NCBI GenBank assembly: GCA_025766275.1
Contig: JAFKAC010000238.1
Span: 1-50,589, forward strand
Source: Lactarius indigo
Taxonomy: Eukaryota; Basidiomycota; Agaricomycetes; Russulales; Russulaceae
Direction of reading: 5' to 3'
DNA length: 50,589 bases
In this document: positions 12,320 through 23,024 of the stretch, piece by piece
Layout of the letters: every line of letters starts with the position of its first letter
How positions within the stretch are numbered: the first letter of the stretch is position 1
Notes under the pieces: generated by a model
Databases searched by the model: none
What the model saw: only the letters and a program-made list of their open reading frames with translations
What the model was told of the DNA's origin: nothing
Position numbers and translations under genes: made by a program

Positions 12320-13553
12320 ATGTCAACGCTATCCTTCGCAGTCGGCGAACGCGTGCTCTGCTATCACGGACCTCTCATCTACGAGTCCAAAATCCTCAAA
12401 GGCGAGATTTGGGATGAAGCGAACACAAAGCTGGAAACAGTTGGGCCACATTACCTTGTGCACTACAAAGGCTGGAAACAAACGTGCGTTCCCACTCTTA
12501 TACCCATCTTTCCGATTTTACGGGGGTTTTCTTTGGGCAGTTGGGACGAATGGGTCCCCACCGCGCGTCTCCTCAAATTCAACGAAGCCAACTTAGCCCT
12601 TCAGAAGGACCTCGCCCGGGCGCAAGCCGCTACAACATCCACCAGTGCCTCTGCCTCCAAAACATCGAACGCGGCTCGCGGTGCACAGCCAGGAGGGGGG
12701 CGACGTAAGGAGGGTGGGCGCGGTACGAAAAGGGGTCGGGATGACGACGACGGGACTCGAAGGCCTGAGATGCGGCTGGTTGTGCCAGACACACTGAAAG
12801 TGCTCCTCGTGGACGACTGGGAGGCAGTCACGAAAAATAACCAGGTACGTTCATTGTCCGCTTCTTCCTACACCACTACCTACGCTGAGTGGCGGCGGTG
12901 TCTCGGTGCGTTCTTCCTTCTAGTTGGTCACGCTCCCCAGGAGTCCGACTGTCGCAGAAATTCTGGAGGAATTTAAGGAACATATTCTAAGCTCTCCTCC
13001 GACGAAGTTTGTCCTCGTTTCCTTGAATGTTTACACATTCCTGACCCCGCGCGCTCGCTTGCTCCTCCCCAGCCTCCGTGACCCACAAGTAGTGCTCCCG
13101 ACGATCGTGTCGGGCCTGCAGGTGTATTTTGACAAGGCACTGGGGTCCAACCTCCTCTATCGGTTTGAGCGACCGCAATATGCAGACATACGCAAGCGAT
13201 ACGTAACAGGACCGACCGTGCAGGTCAGCCAGGAGCGCGAGATGAGCTCCATTTACGGCGCCGAGCACCTGTTACGCATGATAGGTTCGTTGTCCCATTC
13301 GGAGTAGAGCCGACTACTAACAGCACTGCTAGTGAGTTTACCAGCGATGGTCGCAGGGTCTACCATGGACCCAGAGAGTGTGGGCTTGGTTAGAGACTAT
13401 GTGACCGAGCTCATGACGTGGGTGCTATCTCTCTTTTCGTGGGAGGGAGATCTGACATCTTCCTTTAGCTACATGATGGACCAGAGAGCGCGTTTGTTCC
13501 AGAGAGAATACGATTCTGCATCGTTGCAGTACCAAAACATATCTCGTTCATGA
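12320..13553 (+). CDS. EAF3: chromo-domain / MRG protein Eaf3 (MRG15)
   Basis: The shared subunit of the NuA4 histone acetyltransferase and Rpd3S deacetylase complexes, reading methylated H3K36. The start at 12320 gives MSTLSFAVGERVLCYHGPL. The chromo-barrel contains HYLVHYKGWKQT and, after an intron, WDEWVPTARLLKF (about 12541-12580). A basic Ala/Gly-rich linker (GGGRRKEGGRGTKRGRDDDD) follows. The MRG domain starts at LVVPDTLKVLLVDDWEAVTK (about 12778-12837) and continues through LPRSPTVAEILEEF, GLQVYFDKALGSNLLYRFER, YGAEHLLRM and LPAMV to the stop at 13553. All exons join in phase and no frame break was found. Same strand as TYR1, which begins about 250 bp later. Confidence 0.95.
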
Positions 13554-13800
13554 CGTTTGGTTACTTGGACCCACACCTGTAGTTGTTGGGTTGCATGTAT
13601 GGACCTGTTATGCATGAGAGTTATTTGCCCCTTTTCTATCCTTTCCCAGTTGACATATCACGACTTGGATCGAACTCTTTGCTTGAGGATCTGAACTCAG
13701 ACAATTGTGCGCGGCTTTGCGGCAATAAAGGGTTCCGATCACAACACGTACTGAACCGAATACCAATAAAAATCGCCCTGTTTACACCCACACCTTCGAC

Positions 13801-15458
13801 ATGACACGCGCAGACGTGACGCCAAATGCACCCGCGGACCAACAGCCTACCATTGGGCTTATCGGAATGGGGGCGATGGGGAAGATGTATGCTAAATATC
13901 TCTCGGCTGCTGGGTGGAAGAAGTGAGTCATCTTTACCTTTTTTGCTACACATCGGTGGAAGAACTCTGCTCTGCAGGATTCATGTCTGTGATCTTCCCG
14001 AGATGTACGAGTCCTTGAGGGTCACGTACGAGAGTAACGCTTCTATCTTCTGTCACTATCATAGGCGATTTATTCTGAGCTCAACAGACACCCCGGGGAT
14101 ATCGGTCTTCCCTGATGGACATGGGGTCTCACGAACTTCGGATCTTATCATTTACTCCGTAGAAGCGGAGTCCATCAACAAAGTTGTTGCCCAGTTCGGA
14201 CCCTGTAAGCGATGCCGTCGCCTGTCCTTCGATAGATCTAGACCCGTTATCATCAGCTACCAAAGTTGGGGCGATCGTAGCTGGTCAGACATCCGTCAAG
14301 GCGCCGGAACGCGCAGCATTTGAACAACACCTACCGAATGACGTGCATATCGTTTCTTGTCATTCAATGCATGGACCGACTGTGCCAACTAAGGGCCAGC
14401 CGCTAGTACGTGTATTCCCTAGCCCCAATCGGAAGGACAGGTCTTACATCATGTTTCTCCTTAGGCTCTGATCAAGCATAGGGCCTCAGACGAAGCGCTC
14501 AGGTTGGTCGAGAACATCCTGAGACCCTTTCAGTCGCGTTACGTCTACATGTCGTACGAAGAACATGATGAATTGACCGCTAACACGCAAGCCGTCACTC
14601 ATGCTGCATTCCTCAGGTAGGTCTACCTCTCTTTGAATCGGGTACTCGTGTTCAATCGCTTCGCGTAGCATGGGAACTGCATGGGCAAGCGCATCTTCGT
14701 ATCCATGGGAGCACGGGTACTATGTCGGCGGTATCGAGACGGTGAAGGTCAACATCATGCTACGCATTTTCTCGAACAAGTGGCATGTATATGCTGGCCT
14801 GGCGATCCTCAACCCCTCAGCGAGGACGCAGATCAAGCAATACGCCCAAAGCACGACGGACATCTTTAAGCTCATGCTTGCGGCAGACGAACAAGGACTG
14901 CGCAAGCGCATGTACGAGGCAAGAGACGCGGTGTTCGGCGACGCCAAAGGCCCCGTTCGGCGACCCATCCTCCTGTCCGAGAGCATACTGGACCAATTTA
15001 GTCTGGGAAAAAAGGGGTCTCACGCGAATGGCAATGGCAATCGCCCCATCGCCAATTCGCATCTATCCCTGCTTGCGATGGTGGACTGCTGGGCGCGTCT
15101 AGGGCACAATCCGTTCAAGCATCTCGAGCTCGCAGCGACGCCGATATTCCGCATGTGGTTCGGGGTCGCTGAATATCTATTTCGGTCGGAAGGGCGGTTG
15201 GACGCCGCCATTCAAGCGGCGCTGTACGACGTGTCGCATCGGTATGACGACGTCGAATTCGTGGTGGCCTCCCGTGGGTGGAGCCAATGCGTTTCGTTCG
15301 GCAACTTTGAATGGTACAGGTCGAGATTTCAAGAGACGGCTACGTTCTTCGAATCGCGGTTCGAGGAAGCGGGGAGGGTGGGATCGGAAATGTTAAAAGT
15401 GATTATGGACAGCTCTACGGAGCTATCGGAGGTTGCAGATGGTACATGTGCAGACTGA
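13801..15458 (+). CDS. TYR1: prephenate dehydrogenase (NADP+), tyrosine synthesis
   Basis: Converts prephenate to 4-hydroxyphenylpyruvate, the committed step to tyrosine. The start at 13801 gives MTRADVTPNAPADQQPTIG. The Rossmann dinucleotide motif is GLIGMGAMGKMYAKYL (about 13858-13905). Later exons carry DLIIYSVEAESINKVV (about 14143-14190), IVSCHSMHGPTVP with the expected histidines (about 14350-14388), and RYVYMSYEEHDELTANTQ (about 14539-14592). The large last exon (from about 14670) holds the helical dimerisation part and ends at 15458. Six short introns join cleanly. The end of the last exon (about 15321-15403) has a diverged second copy at 15723-15802, described separately. Confidence 0.93.
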
Positions 15459-15722
15459 GAGCCGACGTGACGATTAATGACGAGATAATTTTCTCGGTCA
15501 GTCCCGATTGCAGGCGTGTGACCAAGGGACCTCCCAATTTCAGTTACAAAGCAAGCCGTGAAGTCATTTTCTTTCAATCCCTGCTAGCACTTCGACCATT
15601 GCCCATCCCTCTCTGTTGTGGATGCAATGCGGCGACTCGCTGGCGAGCAACTCGACTCATGTTCTTGCTCATGTTACCCAGTCATCTCCAAGTTATGCAA
15701 GTATCCAACCCTCGAGTACAAA

Positions 15723-15843
15723 TCGAGATTCCAAGAGACTGTCACTTTCTTCAAATCGCAGTTCGAAGCGGGGAGGGTGGGATTAGAAATGCTGAAAGTG
15801 ATGGAGAGCGGGGCTGATGATACATTGTGTGTGATTATGAGCA
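15723..15843 (+). repeat. second, diverged copy of the TYR1 3' coding end
   Basis: Bases 15723-15802 repeat 15321-15403 in the last TYR1 exon, with one 3-base deletion and about a dozen substitutions. The reading frame is kept: SRFQETATFFESRF in the first copy is matched by SRFQETVTFFKSQF in the second, followed by EAGRVG-EMLKV. It is open to a stop at 15849-15851 but has no start of its own. It lies after the TYR1 stop, between TYR1 and DUS3. It is either a remnant of a local duplication or an alternative last exon. Confidence 0.75.
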
Positions 15844-15848
15844 AGGGC

Positions 15849-15868
15849 TGATAAGATAAGATAAGATC
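15849..15868 (+). promoter_or_regulatory. three tandem GATAA units upstream of DUS3
   Basis: TGATAAGATAAGATAAGATC lies about 46 bp before the DUS3 start codon and overlaps the end of the TYR1 3' repeat. Fungal GATA factors bind HGATAR cores, so this could be a regulatory cluster. It could equally be a short microsatellite. Confidence 0.35.
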
Positions 15869-15914
15869 AAAGGGTCTCGGTCACTGGCACGAACTGCTCA
15901 CTCCCACGAGCGAT

Positions 15915-18735
15915 ATGAGTTCGAGGGCGGCTTCACTGTATCCGGCGGGTACTGCCCCAGTCAAGGCCGAGTACGCTCTCCTCATTGAAGCCCTCTCTCG
16001 TCTGCTCAAGCCCGCTATCTACTTAGATTCCTCATTTCAACAGCAGAAAATTTGCGACCCCAAGTCGATGACGCTTCGACTGAAGAAGGAACCAATCGCT
16101 CTGCTCAGAAACGTAGGCAAGGGGATGACCCCAATGACGACGGCTCTCCCAAAAAACCGAAGCTGGCTGCTGCTGAGAGGCGGAAACTTTCCAAGGAGGA
16201 GAAAAAGGCGCAGCGCGGTTCTAATAAAGGGAGGCGCTGGGCGAAAATGCGAGACGACGTCGAACTCTGCTGGAGGTTCGCCGGTTCCGGGAAATGTGAT
16301 TTTGGCTCAGAGTGAGTCTTTGCACGTTTCCCGCTGCCCACGCGAGCACGATACGTTACTGACTCGGTCTCCCTCAAGATGCCGCCTCTCTCACGATATC
16401 CGAGCTTACCTTGATGCGAAACCGAGCGACATTATCTTCCCTTCTGCGTCCACGCTGAGAAATGAGCCTCCGTTCGTATCCTTACCAGGTACCAGTGCAA
16501 ACGAAACCGAAAGGTCAGAAGGATCTTCCATTGATTCCACTACCCGATGCCCCGTTTTCGAAGCGATGGGCACCTGTCGACTGGGGCTGAAGTGCAGGTT
16601 TTTGGGCGGTCACGTACGCACAGCCGAAGATGGAATGGTCGCATTGGTCGAGGACGGGGACAAGAAGGCGCTTACTTTGACCGCAAACACTGAGCTCAAC
16701 TTCGTCTCTCCGGCGACGTTGAAGCTCCTCAGGTCGAAAAAGGTAGAGTTCATTCCCCAGACGTACTTGGATGTATGCAATGAGACAATGCAGTACCCCA
16801 CTCCAGTTTCTGATGAATACCTTCAAGAGCTGAAAGCTATTGCCGACGAGCGAGAGGGCAAAGGTACTTCAAGCGAGATGGAAATCGCTACTACCATTGC
16901 GGCCACCCTCGACGTAGAACACGGACCAAGCGTCGAGGAGTCCGACTCGGTTCGGCCTCATTCAGTGTCAGCAGCGCTACCAGACGCTGCGACTGCGGCC
17001 GCGCCGACAAAGCTGTCCCTCGATGAGTCCCATGCCCAAGCCGATCTTCCGGACGTCCCTTTCAGATTTTCCGAGAAGAGGCGGCTCAATTGGTCGAACA
17101 AAACCTGTATGTGGTGGTCTCACTTTGACACCCCAGCTCGAGATAACGAATCCTACCTAGATTTAGGACCGTTGACTACTGTAGGAAATCTCGTGAGTGC
17201 GACGCGGATAGATTCACCCCTCGGAATTCTCCCAATCCATCTTCCAGCCATTCAGGCGACTTTGCGTCTCGTTTGGTGCTGACATTACGTGCGGTGAAAG
17301 TGAGTGTTTGGTCACGCCACATATTCGCCAAGGGCTCAAAGAATGATCAGTGGGCCTGGCGACCTCTTTCCTTTCGGGTTCTAAGGAAGAGTGGTCTTTG
17401 GTCCGACGACACCCATCCGAGACTATGTTCGGGGTGCAGGTTGCGGGAAACAAGCCTTCGTCACTCGTGCCTACTGCCGAAGTGTTAGCGAAAGAGTCCA
17501 ACGGTGGCATTGACTTCGTGGATCTAAACTGCGGGTGTCCGATAGACCTCGTATTTCGAACGGGTAGTGGTTCAGCTCGTGCGTTATTTTCTCTCCTATA
17601 TCTAAATAACGCGCTGACAATATGCTATCCGTCACGTCATGTCACCTACAGTATTAGATGCCGCTGGAAAGTTAGGGAAGATCCTGATAGGGATGAACCG
17701 TGCACTCGGGGAAATTCCTTTGACCATCAAGATGCGAACTGGCGTCAAGGAGGGTCGTAACAATGCACACAAATTGATGCCCAGGATCGGCGCAGAATGG
17801 AATGTTGTTGCCATGACGGTGAGCTATTCATGGCATATCTCTCAGCGTACGGAAGACATGAATACCACGAACGTAGTTGCATGGGCGGACAAGACAGCAA
17901 CGATACGCAAAGCTAGCAGATTGGGAATACATCAAAGAATGTGTCCAAGCCGTTCGTGCACGCGAAGCCGACGAAGACTGTTTGTGACTCTTTAATAGTC
18001 CACCGTGTGCCATTAGTGACTGCAGCCACTTCAAAGTGCCGCGAATCCCCATCTTCGGTGGCGGTGATGCCTTCTCCGCCCAAGATTACTGGTCCAAGGT
18101 GGAAAGCAGCGGCGTCGATGGCGTTATGATCGCCCGCGGTGCGCTCATCAAACCTTGGATCTTCACCGAGATCAAGGAACGAAGAGAGTGGGACATAAGC
18201 TCCAGGGAGCGATTGGAGCTGATAAGAAAGGTTGGAATTTCCCCTCCGTCCGTCCGTTGGTGCCCTTGCTCACATTGTGGCCGCCATCACTCAGTACGCC
18301 GAGTTCGGACTAGAGTGCGTCAACGTGCACCCCTTTTCAATGTCTTTTTTGACTGACTGACCGACGCTACCCAACCCTGTTATTGCAGCCACTTTGGCAC
18401 CGACACAGCTGGTGTCAATACTACACGCCGCTACCTCTGCGAAGCATTGTCTTTCCAGTATCGCTACATCCCGATCGGGCTCCTTGAACACCTTCCGCCT
18501 CGGATCAATGATCGTGCTCCCCTCTTCCGCGGGCGCGATCAGCTCGGTAAGTGCGGCGCTCTCCTTGAAAGTTCGAGTCCCTGAATCTCGCGCGGAAGAA
18601 ACCCTCCTTGCAAGCGGCGATAGCCGCGACTGGGTGAAAATCTCCGAGATGTTCCTCGGTCCCGCACCAGAGTCGTGGACATTCACTCCTAAACACAAGA
18701 GCAACGCTGTTGGCGGCGATGAAGGACAGGGCTGA
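15915..18735 (+). CDS. DUS3: tRNA-dihydrouridine(47) synthase
   Basis: Flavin enzyme reducing U47 of tRNAs to dihydrouridine. The start at 15915 gives [19 protein letters not shown]. After a first intron comes a basic linker, then two CCCH zinc fingers: [16 protein letters not shown]...H (about 16268-16398) and [16 protein letters not shown]...H (about 16549-16612). The TIM-barrel begins [15 protein letters not shown] across two introns (about 17170-17262) and holds the catalytic-cysteine motif [10 protein letters not shown] (about 17527-17556), [26 protein letters not shown] (about 17880-17930), IFGGGDA (about 18049) and [15 protein letters not shown] (about 18121-18165). The last exon ends [16 protein letters not shown] and GQG at 18735. 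A 51-bp intron near 16744-16794 is a multiple of three and lacks a stop, so retention would keep the frame. No true break was found. Confidence 0.93.
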
Positions 18736-18885
18736 TCATCGCCTCAAGTCATCGAGACGCTCAGTATCCAAAAGAAGTTCATCCACCAATTGTAAGAGCG
18801 ATGTACTAGATAATAACAAAGAAATAACAATGCAGACGTTGTCCCCCAATGGGTACCACAAAATTCCTTATCTCTGGCTCTGACC

Positions 18886-21438
18886 TCAATTGCTCACGTC
18901 CATGCGCTCGCCTGGAGTGATGGGAGCTTCCAGTGGCGTATTGAACCCAGATGCGGAAGTAGACGATGGAATGGATACTTGGATGGTCTGGGTTGCCGTT
19001 TTTGACTCCACGGATTTAAGGAATAGTTCGTTGTGCCGCTCAACTTGGCTCTGAAGGTTTGCATATTTGTGAATGCGTGGCGGCAATGAGAGTATAATCG
19101 TGCACGTACCACAATATTTTCTGGCCATGGCAACGGTCCTTGATCTTCCGGGACCGCTCGACTATAGATGAGCATATATGGCCCTGCACCGAGGTGGAAT
19201 CCAGTCTGATCGGTTAAAACCGTCTCTTCCGAAACCTATTGTAGAAGCGTATTGAACACTAGAACCCTGAATCGTGGTCTGAATTGTGGGCTAGTGACTT
19301 ACCTCTGTAACGGACCAATCAACCGTCTTCCACCACGTGCCATTGTCGTTGACATATGAGTAGAGGTGACTGCGTCCATACAGACCATCGTGCATGAGGA
19401 CGACGCGAAGGTCATACTACATATAAAGGTGTAAGCTGGGTTCAGAGCACGAATGTAGGATAAGGTACTCTGTGTTCCCTCAGTTCTGGGCCTTCGAATA
19501 TCTGCGAAAGCTGATCTTTTAAACTGTCTTTCCGGGTTTGGATAGCTGAGAACAGGAAATAAGCTGAATGAACGTAACAAGCCCCCTTGGGACTCACTCT
19601 CGAGCTCGTTCTCGATTCTGGTAAGTATTTTTCTCAGCTTTTGAGTCTGAGTAACGATCATGGCCGCTCGCTCTGGTGTTTCCTTGTTTGCTACATGTTC
19701 ATAATAATGAAGTGCAGACCGGAGAGATTTGAGGACGTCCACGTTCTAGCACACGAACTCGTGAGGTCAATTTACGAGAAGGACGATGGGCGCTCACTTG
19801 ATGCCGTTTGAGAGAATTCTCGCGTAGCGTAAGTCCCTGGATCTTCTCGCCGATATCCTTTTGTTCTCTCCATTTGGCGGCGGATATTTCGACGTTCTCC
19901 TTCATATATTGGTCAAGATATATGTGCTTCGGATACTGGAATGGTTTCTTCGGCAGAACCGGTGTCCGGGAATAAGATGGCAGCGTATCGTGTCGCACGA
20001 GTTGGAAAGTCACAACATCGGAACTTTCGAATATGACTTGCTGCTTCGACGGGATCTCGCTATGCGCCATCCTGGCAGACAATGCGGATGCTAAATTCGC
20101 CGAATGATCGTCATCGCGGATGTCGACCTTCACGATAGCCATATCTTGCCGTTGATCAAATGGCGACGTGTCTAGCTGCGCATCTGCAGGCCCGTAGCGG
20201 AAGTAGAAAAGTCTGGGTGGAACCAGTCAGAGCCATTTTGACGAGCGAAGGTACGGTGCATTGCCTTTGCCATTTGTGCGCCTGCGTTCTGATCTCTTTG
20301 TGGATCGACGTTTCAATCGTCAAAGCCAACTTCTGCAAGAAATCTGCCTAGTAATCAACATACGGCGAGATGTGCACGGGGGGGTCTACCATAGGAAAGC
20401 TCGGCAGGGCTAGTTGTCGAATATGCAGGGGGATCGAGCTTCAGCGCATCAAAACACGAATCCATGTTGAGCTCGCCGATTACAGCGAGGTCCATGTGAG
20501 TATAGTTTTCGACCAACGTCCACATCAGTAGGTCTTGGTAAACGTGAGTATATGTCAACTGGCACGAAGAGAGCGAGTAGACCTTCATCACTGGCCAGCG
20601 GAAGGACGAACTCAGCATCTGGAGTTTTCAGGGTTTGGCGCCAACTGGCGATGCTCCTCCGCACTTGGGGGACGTAATACAATCCCTGGAAAAGGAGGGC
20701 TGCATATACTAGTGGGCCTTGTTTGGGTCTGATCACGACCGGACTTGATTGTAGGACAAGTCAGAGGAGACAGGACTCCAAGAAAACCGAACAGACCGGT
20801 TGTCTTTCCTGACGGCTTGCTCGACAGTCAAAGGTGTGAACTTGTCCTGGTCGTTATACGTATCGCGCATGCTCTCTTGAATCGCTCGGCTCAGGTGCTG
20901 ATCGTCCTGTGAGAACCCAGAGGGTTGCTCTACCTGTACACGACTGTTGTAAGTTCACCACTCCTCAATGGAAACAGCTAAAGCACACATTCGACGGGAC
21001 CATGGCCCAGTTGGGGTCTGGCGCACGCTGACTGGGGCGGAACTGGGATGTGGACGGTCCATAAGCTGATGTGGACAAAGACGCTTCCAGCGCGCGCCTG
21101 AGTTCAGAGCTCTCGTCATCACCCGTAAGGTCTATGACCGACTTGTCTCTCTCGGGTTTGGAAGCTGTGGGCGCTATGAGAGTTCGCAAAGGAGGGAGAG
21201 CGTCGTTCTGCTTACGAGGGGGGGTGCTCGGGTCAGCGACCGAATTCGGAACCTCTATTAAATTTCCGAAGTCCGTAGGCCACGAATCATCGGCCCCAGT
21301 GTCCCCTTCCAAAATGGAGGTGGCGGCCTTCTGTACATCGCCGTTGTGTTTTCTGAGGACTCGCCTTGCGATCTCCGGGTCTCCATTTCCCATCATGGCG
21401 GTGAGAAAGGTCACATTTTCATCCTCGCTGACGTCCAT
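18886..21438 (-). CDS. ubiquitin carboxyl-terminal hydrolase-like protein with UBA-like, SIM and UIM segments, possibly inactive
   Basis: The start at 21438 gives MDVSEDENVTFLTAMM. The first exon holds a UBA/CUE-like helix set (GDPEIARRVLRKHNGDVQKA), a SUMO-binding-like VIDLTGDD and a UIM (SSELRRALEASLS). The peptidase-C19-like part follows: SMRDTYNDQDKFTPLTVEQA (about 20820-20880), RPVVIRPKQGPLVYAALLFQ (about 20680-20740), LVENYTHMDLAVIGEL, FYFRYGPADAQLDTSPF (about 20160-20210), the YPKHIYLDQYM block, a coiled-coil-like stretch, then YDLRVVLMHDGLYGRSHLYSYV and WWKTVDWSVTE (about 19320-19415). It ends at 18886. The His-box-like HLYSYV is present, but the place where a Cys box (N-x-G-N-x-C-W/Y) is expected reads without a matching cysteine. 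It could be a pseudo-deubiquitinase. It converges on DUS3, with 150 bp between stops. Confidence 0.8.
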
Positions 21439-21621
21439 GGTGATACTGCAAAGTCGCGAACCTTGGGATTCGAACGAGGGAGAAGAAAGGTCGTATTGAT
21501 GAGGTCACCGTGGTTGGACGGGCCCGCACGGCCGAAGCGAGTAAGATTAGATAAGATTAGTCGACAACGGTGCCATAAATTCAAAGAGTACAGTATGGTT
21601 CTATTCTACACGATTGGTCTG

Positions 21622-22355
21622 CTATTCTTGCCTATCCAAGAAGCCAATGCCGCCGGCCTTAGCCTTCGCCAGGAAACTTTCGTACCATCTCGCGATCAGA
21701 CTCATTGGAACCGTGCTATCTGGAGAAAGAGAGGTTCCGCTACCCGACACGAAGCCGGAAACATAATTGAACAGGTGCTTGACGATCTTCTCAGCAAATA
21801 CCGTCGCGTCGGACAAGGCCGGTGAGGGCTTGGGTGCGGCAGTAGGCAAGACGCTAACTTGCTCCAAGACTTGTGAGAGGGGCTCGATGGAGATACCGAG
21901 CACGGCCGTCACGCCGATGCCAGTCGTAGGCTGTGCTGAATTTGAGAAGGCCACTTGAGAGGTCGACGATTGGGACACAAAGCTCCCACGCAGGCGAAAG
22001 ATCGCGGAGGGCTTTTCGTTTGAAAGCCTGTTCCGGGTCGAGTCGGGGACTTATGAAGAAAAGTGAACAGGACTGACATGCCGAGCAATTGGAAGCCCTT
22101 CCCTGGCCAGAAAAAATGGACGGTCGCTCCATATCCTTCTGGAAATGGTACTTGCAACGAAGCTCGGTGTCAATACTGGTGAACGGCGGCCAGAAACTGA
22201 AGAAACGAAATGTGTGCACACGGACCTGTACCAAGGAGGAAGACACAGACGTGGTTGATAGATTCGGCCGCGGGAAGCTCGAAGGCAGCCTTAGTTTCGT
22301 CAATCTGCTGGAGATTTGTTTGTAGGAGCCTGCCCGCTACACAGCAACCAAACAT
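21622..22355 (-). CDS. OPI10: OPI10 / Hikeshi family protein
   Basis: Human Hikeshi carries Hsp70 into the nucleus on heat stress; yeast Opi10 is linked to phospholipid regulation. The start at 22355 gives [17 protein letters not shown], very close to the family start MFGCLVAGRL. It continues [13 protein letters not shown], then, after an intron, [19 protein letters not shown] (about 22075-22135), [13 protein letters not shown] (about 21990-22030), [20 protein letters not shown] (about 21858-21917) and [14 protein letters not shown] (about 21643-21684). It stops at 21622. Three short introns are traced and no frame break was seen. Its first exon (from 22254) and promoter are the left end of the tandem duplication, so a truncated second copy of the 5' end sits at 27621-27722. 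Confidence 0.92.
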
Positions 22356-23024
22356 CGCTTCAGACTCGGAGTTGGAAGAGTTCACCGTTCGCCGTTCACA
22401 CGACGTTCCAATTCATTCACGCGTTCACGGGCCGTGTTGACCTACTAAGTTACTGGCCTAGCAGTACAGTAATGGGCAACCGTATTGGCTCTTACGAGGT
22501 ATGGACGCTCGGAATAATAAAGTAGTGTAGTGAGCAATAAATAAGTTTGAACGCGTGCGCCGCCTGTGTCTGTACGGACGGACAAAGGCACTCAGTATCT
22601 GCGCACGCTAGAGTAGATACTGAGGTTCTGCGATACGAAAATACGAGTCTTTCGTTCTAAACGATCCGGAAATAAAACTTCTCATCCACTTCCGCGGGAC
22701 AGCGTAATGACGGGAATCGAGACGGTAGGTAAGTGAAAATAATAGGACGTCGCATGTGTTTGCACGACATCCGCTCAGTACCAGAATATATCGAACATAC
22801 GAAGGAAACGATCGATAAGATAATTATACGACTCACTTCAACATTGGCCTCTTGTATTTAGCTCACCACCAACGTGTCCACATCCCCCGAAGTCCGCATC
22901 CGAGTCACCGCAACGTAATTTAACAATCACCGCATGAAATTAAACGAACGAGTTCTGGATAAACGTGGTCCGGTCACAAACATTATATAAACGCCCGAAC
23001 ATACTGTAAACGTTTATCAAAGTG
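22356..23024. promoter_or_regulatory. divergent promoter region of OPI10 and hydrolase copy A
   Basis: Intergenic, 669 bp, between two divergent starts. A TATA-like TATATAA lies at about 22984-22990, 35-40 bp before the hydrolase start, and is kept in unit B. The 22491-22845 part is absent from unit B, where the same flanks meet at a short ATTGGC sequence that occurs at both ends in unit A. That points to a deletion in B rather than an insertion in A. Confidence 0.5.

Noticed and set aside
18541..18600. Apparent early stop in DUS3 after the GRDQL motif
   Set aside because: A GT-AG intron from about 18547 joins to [12 protein letters not shown] and the normal family C-terminus.
21450..21490. 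TTCGAATCC-like word resembling a tRNA T-loop on the minus strand
   Set aside because: The flanking bases do not pair as a T-stem and no acceptor or anticodon arm fits.
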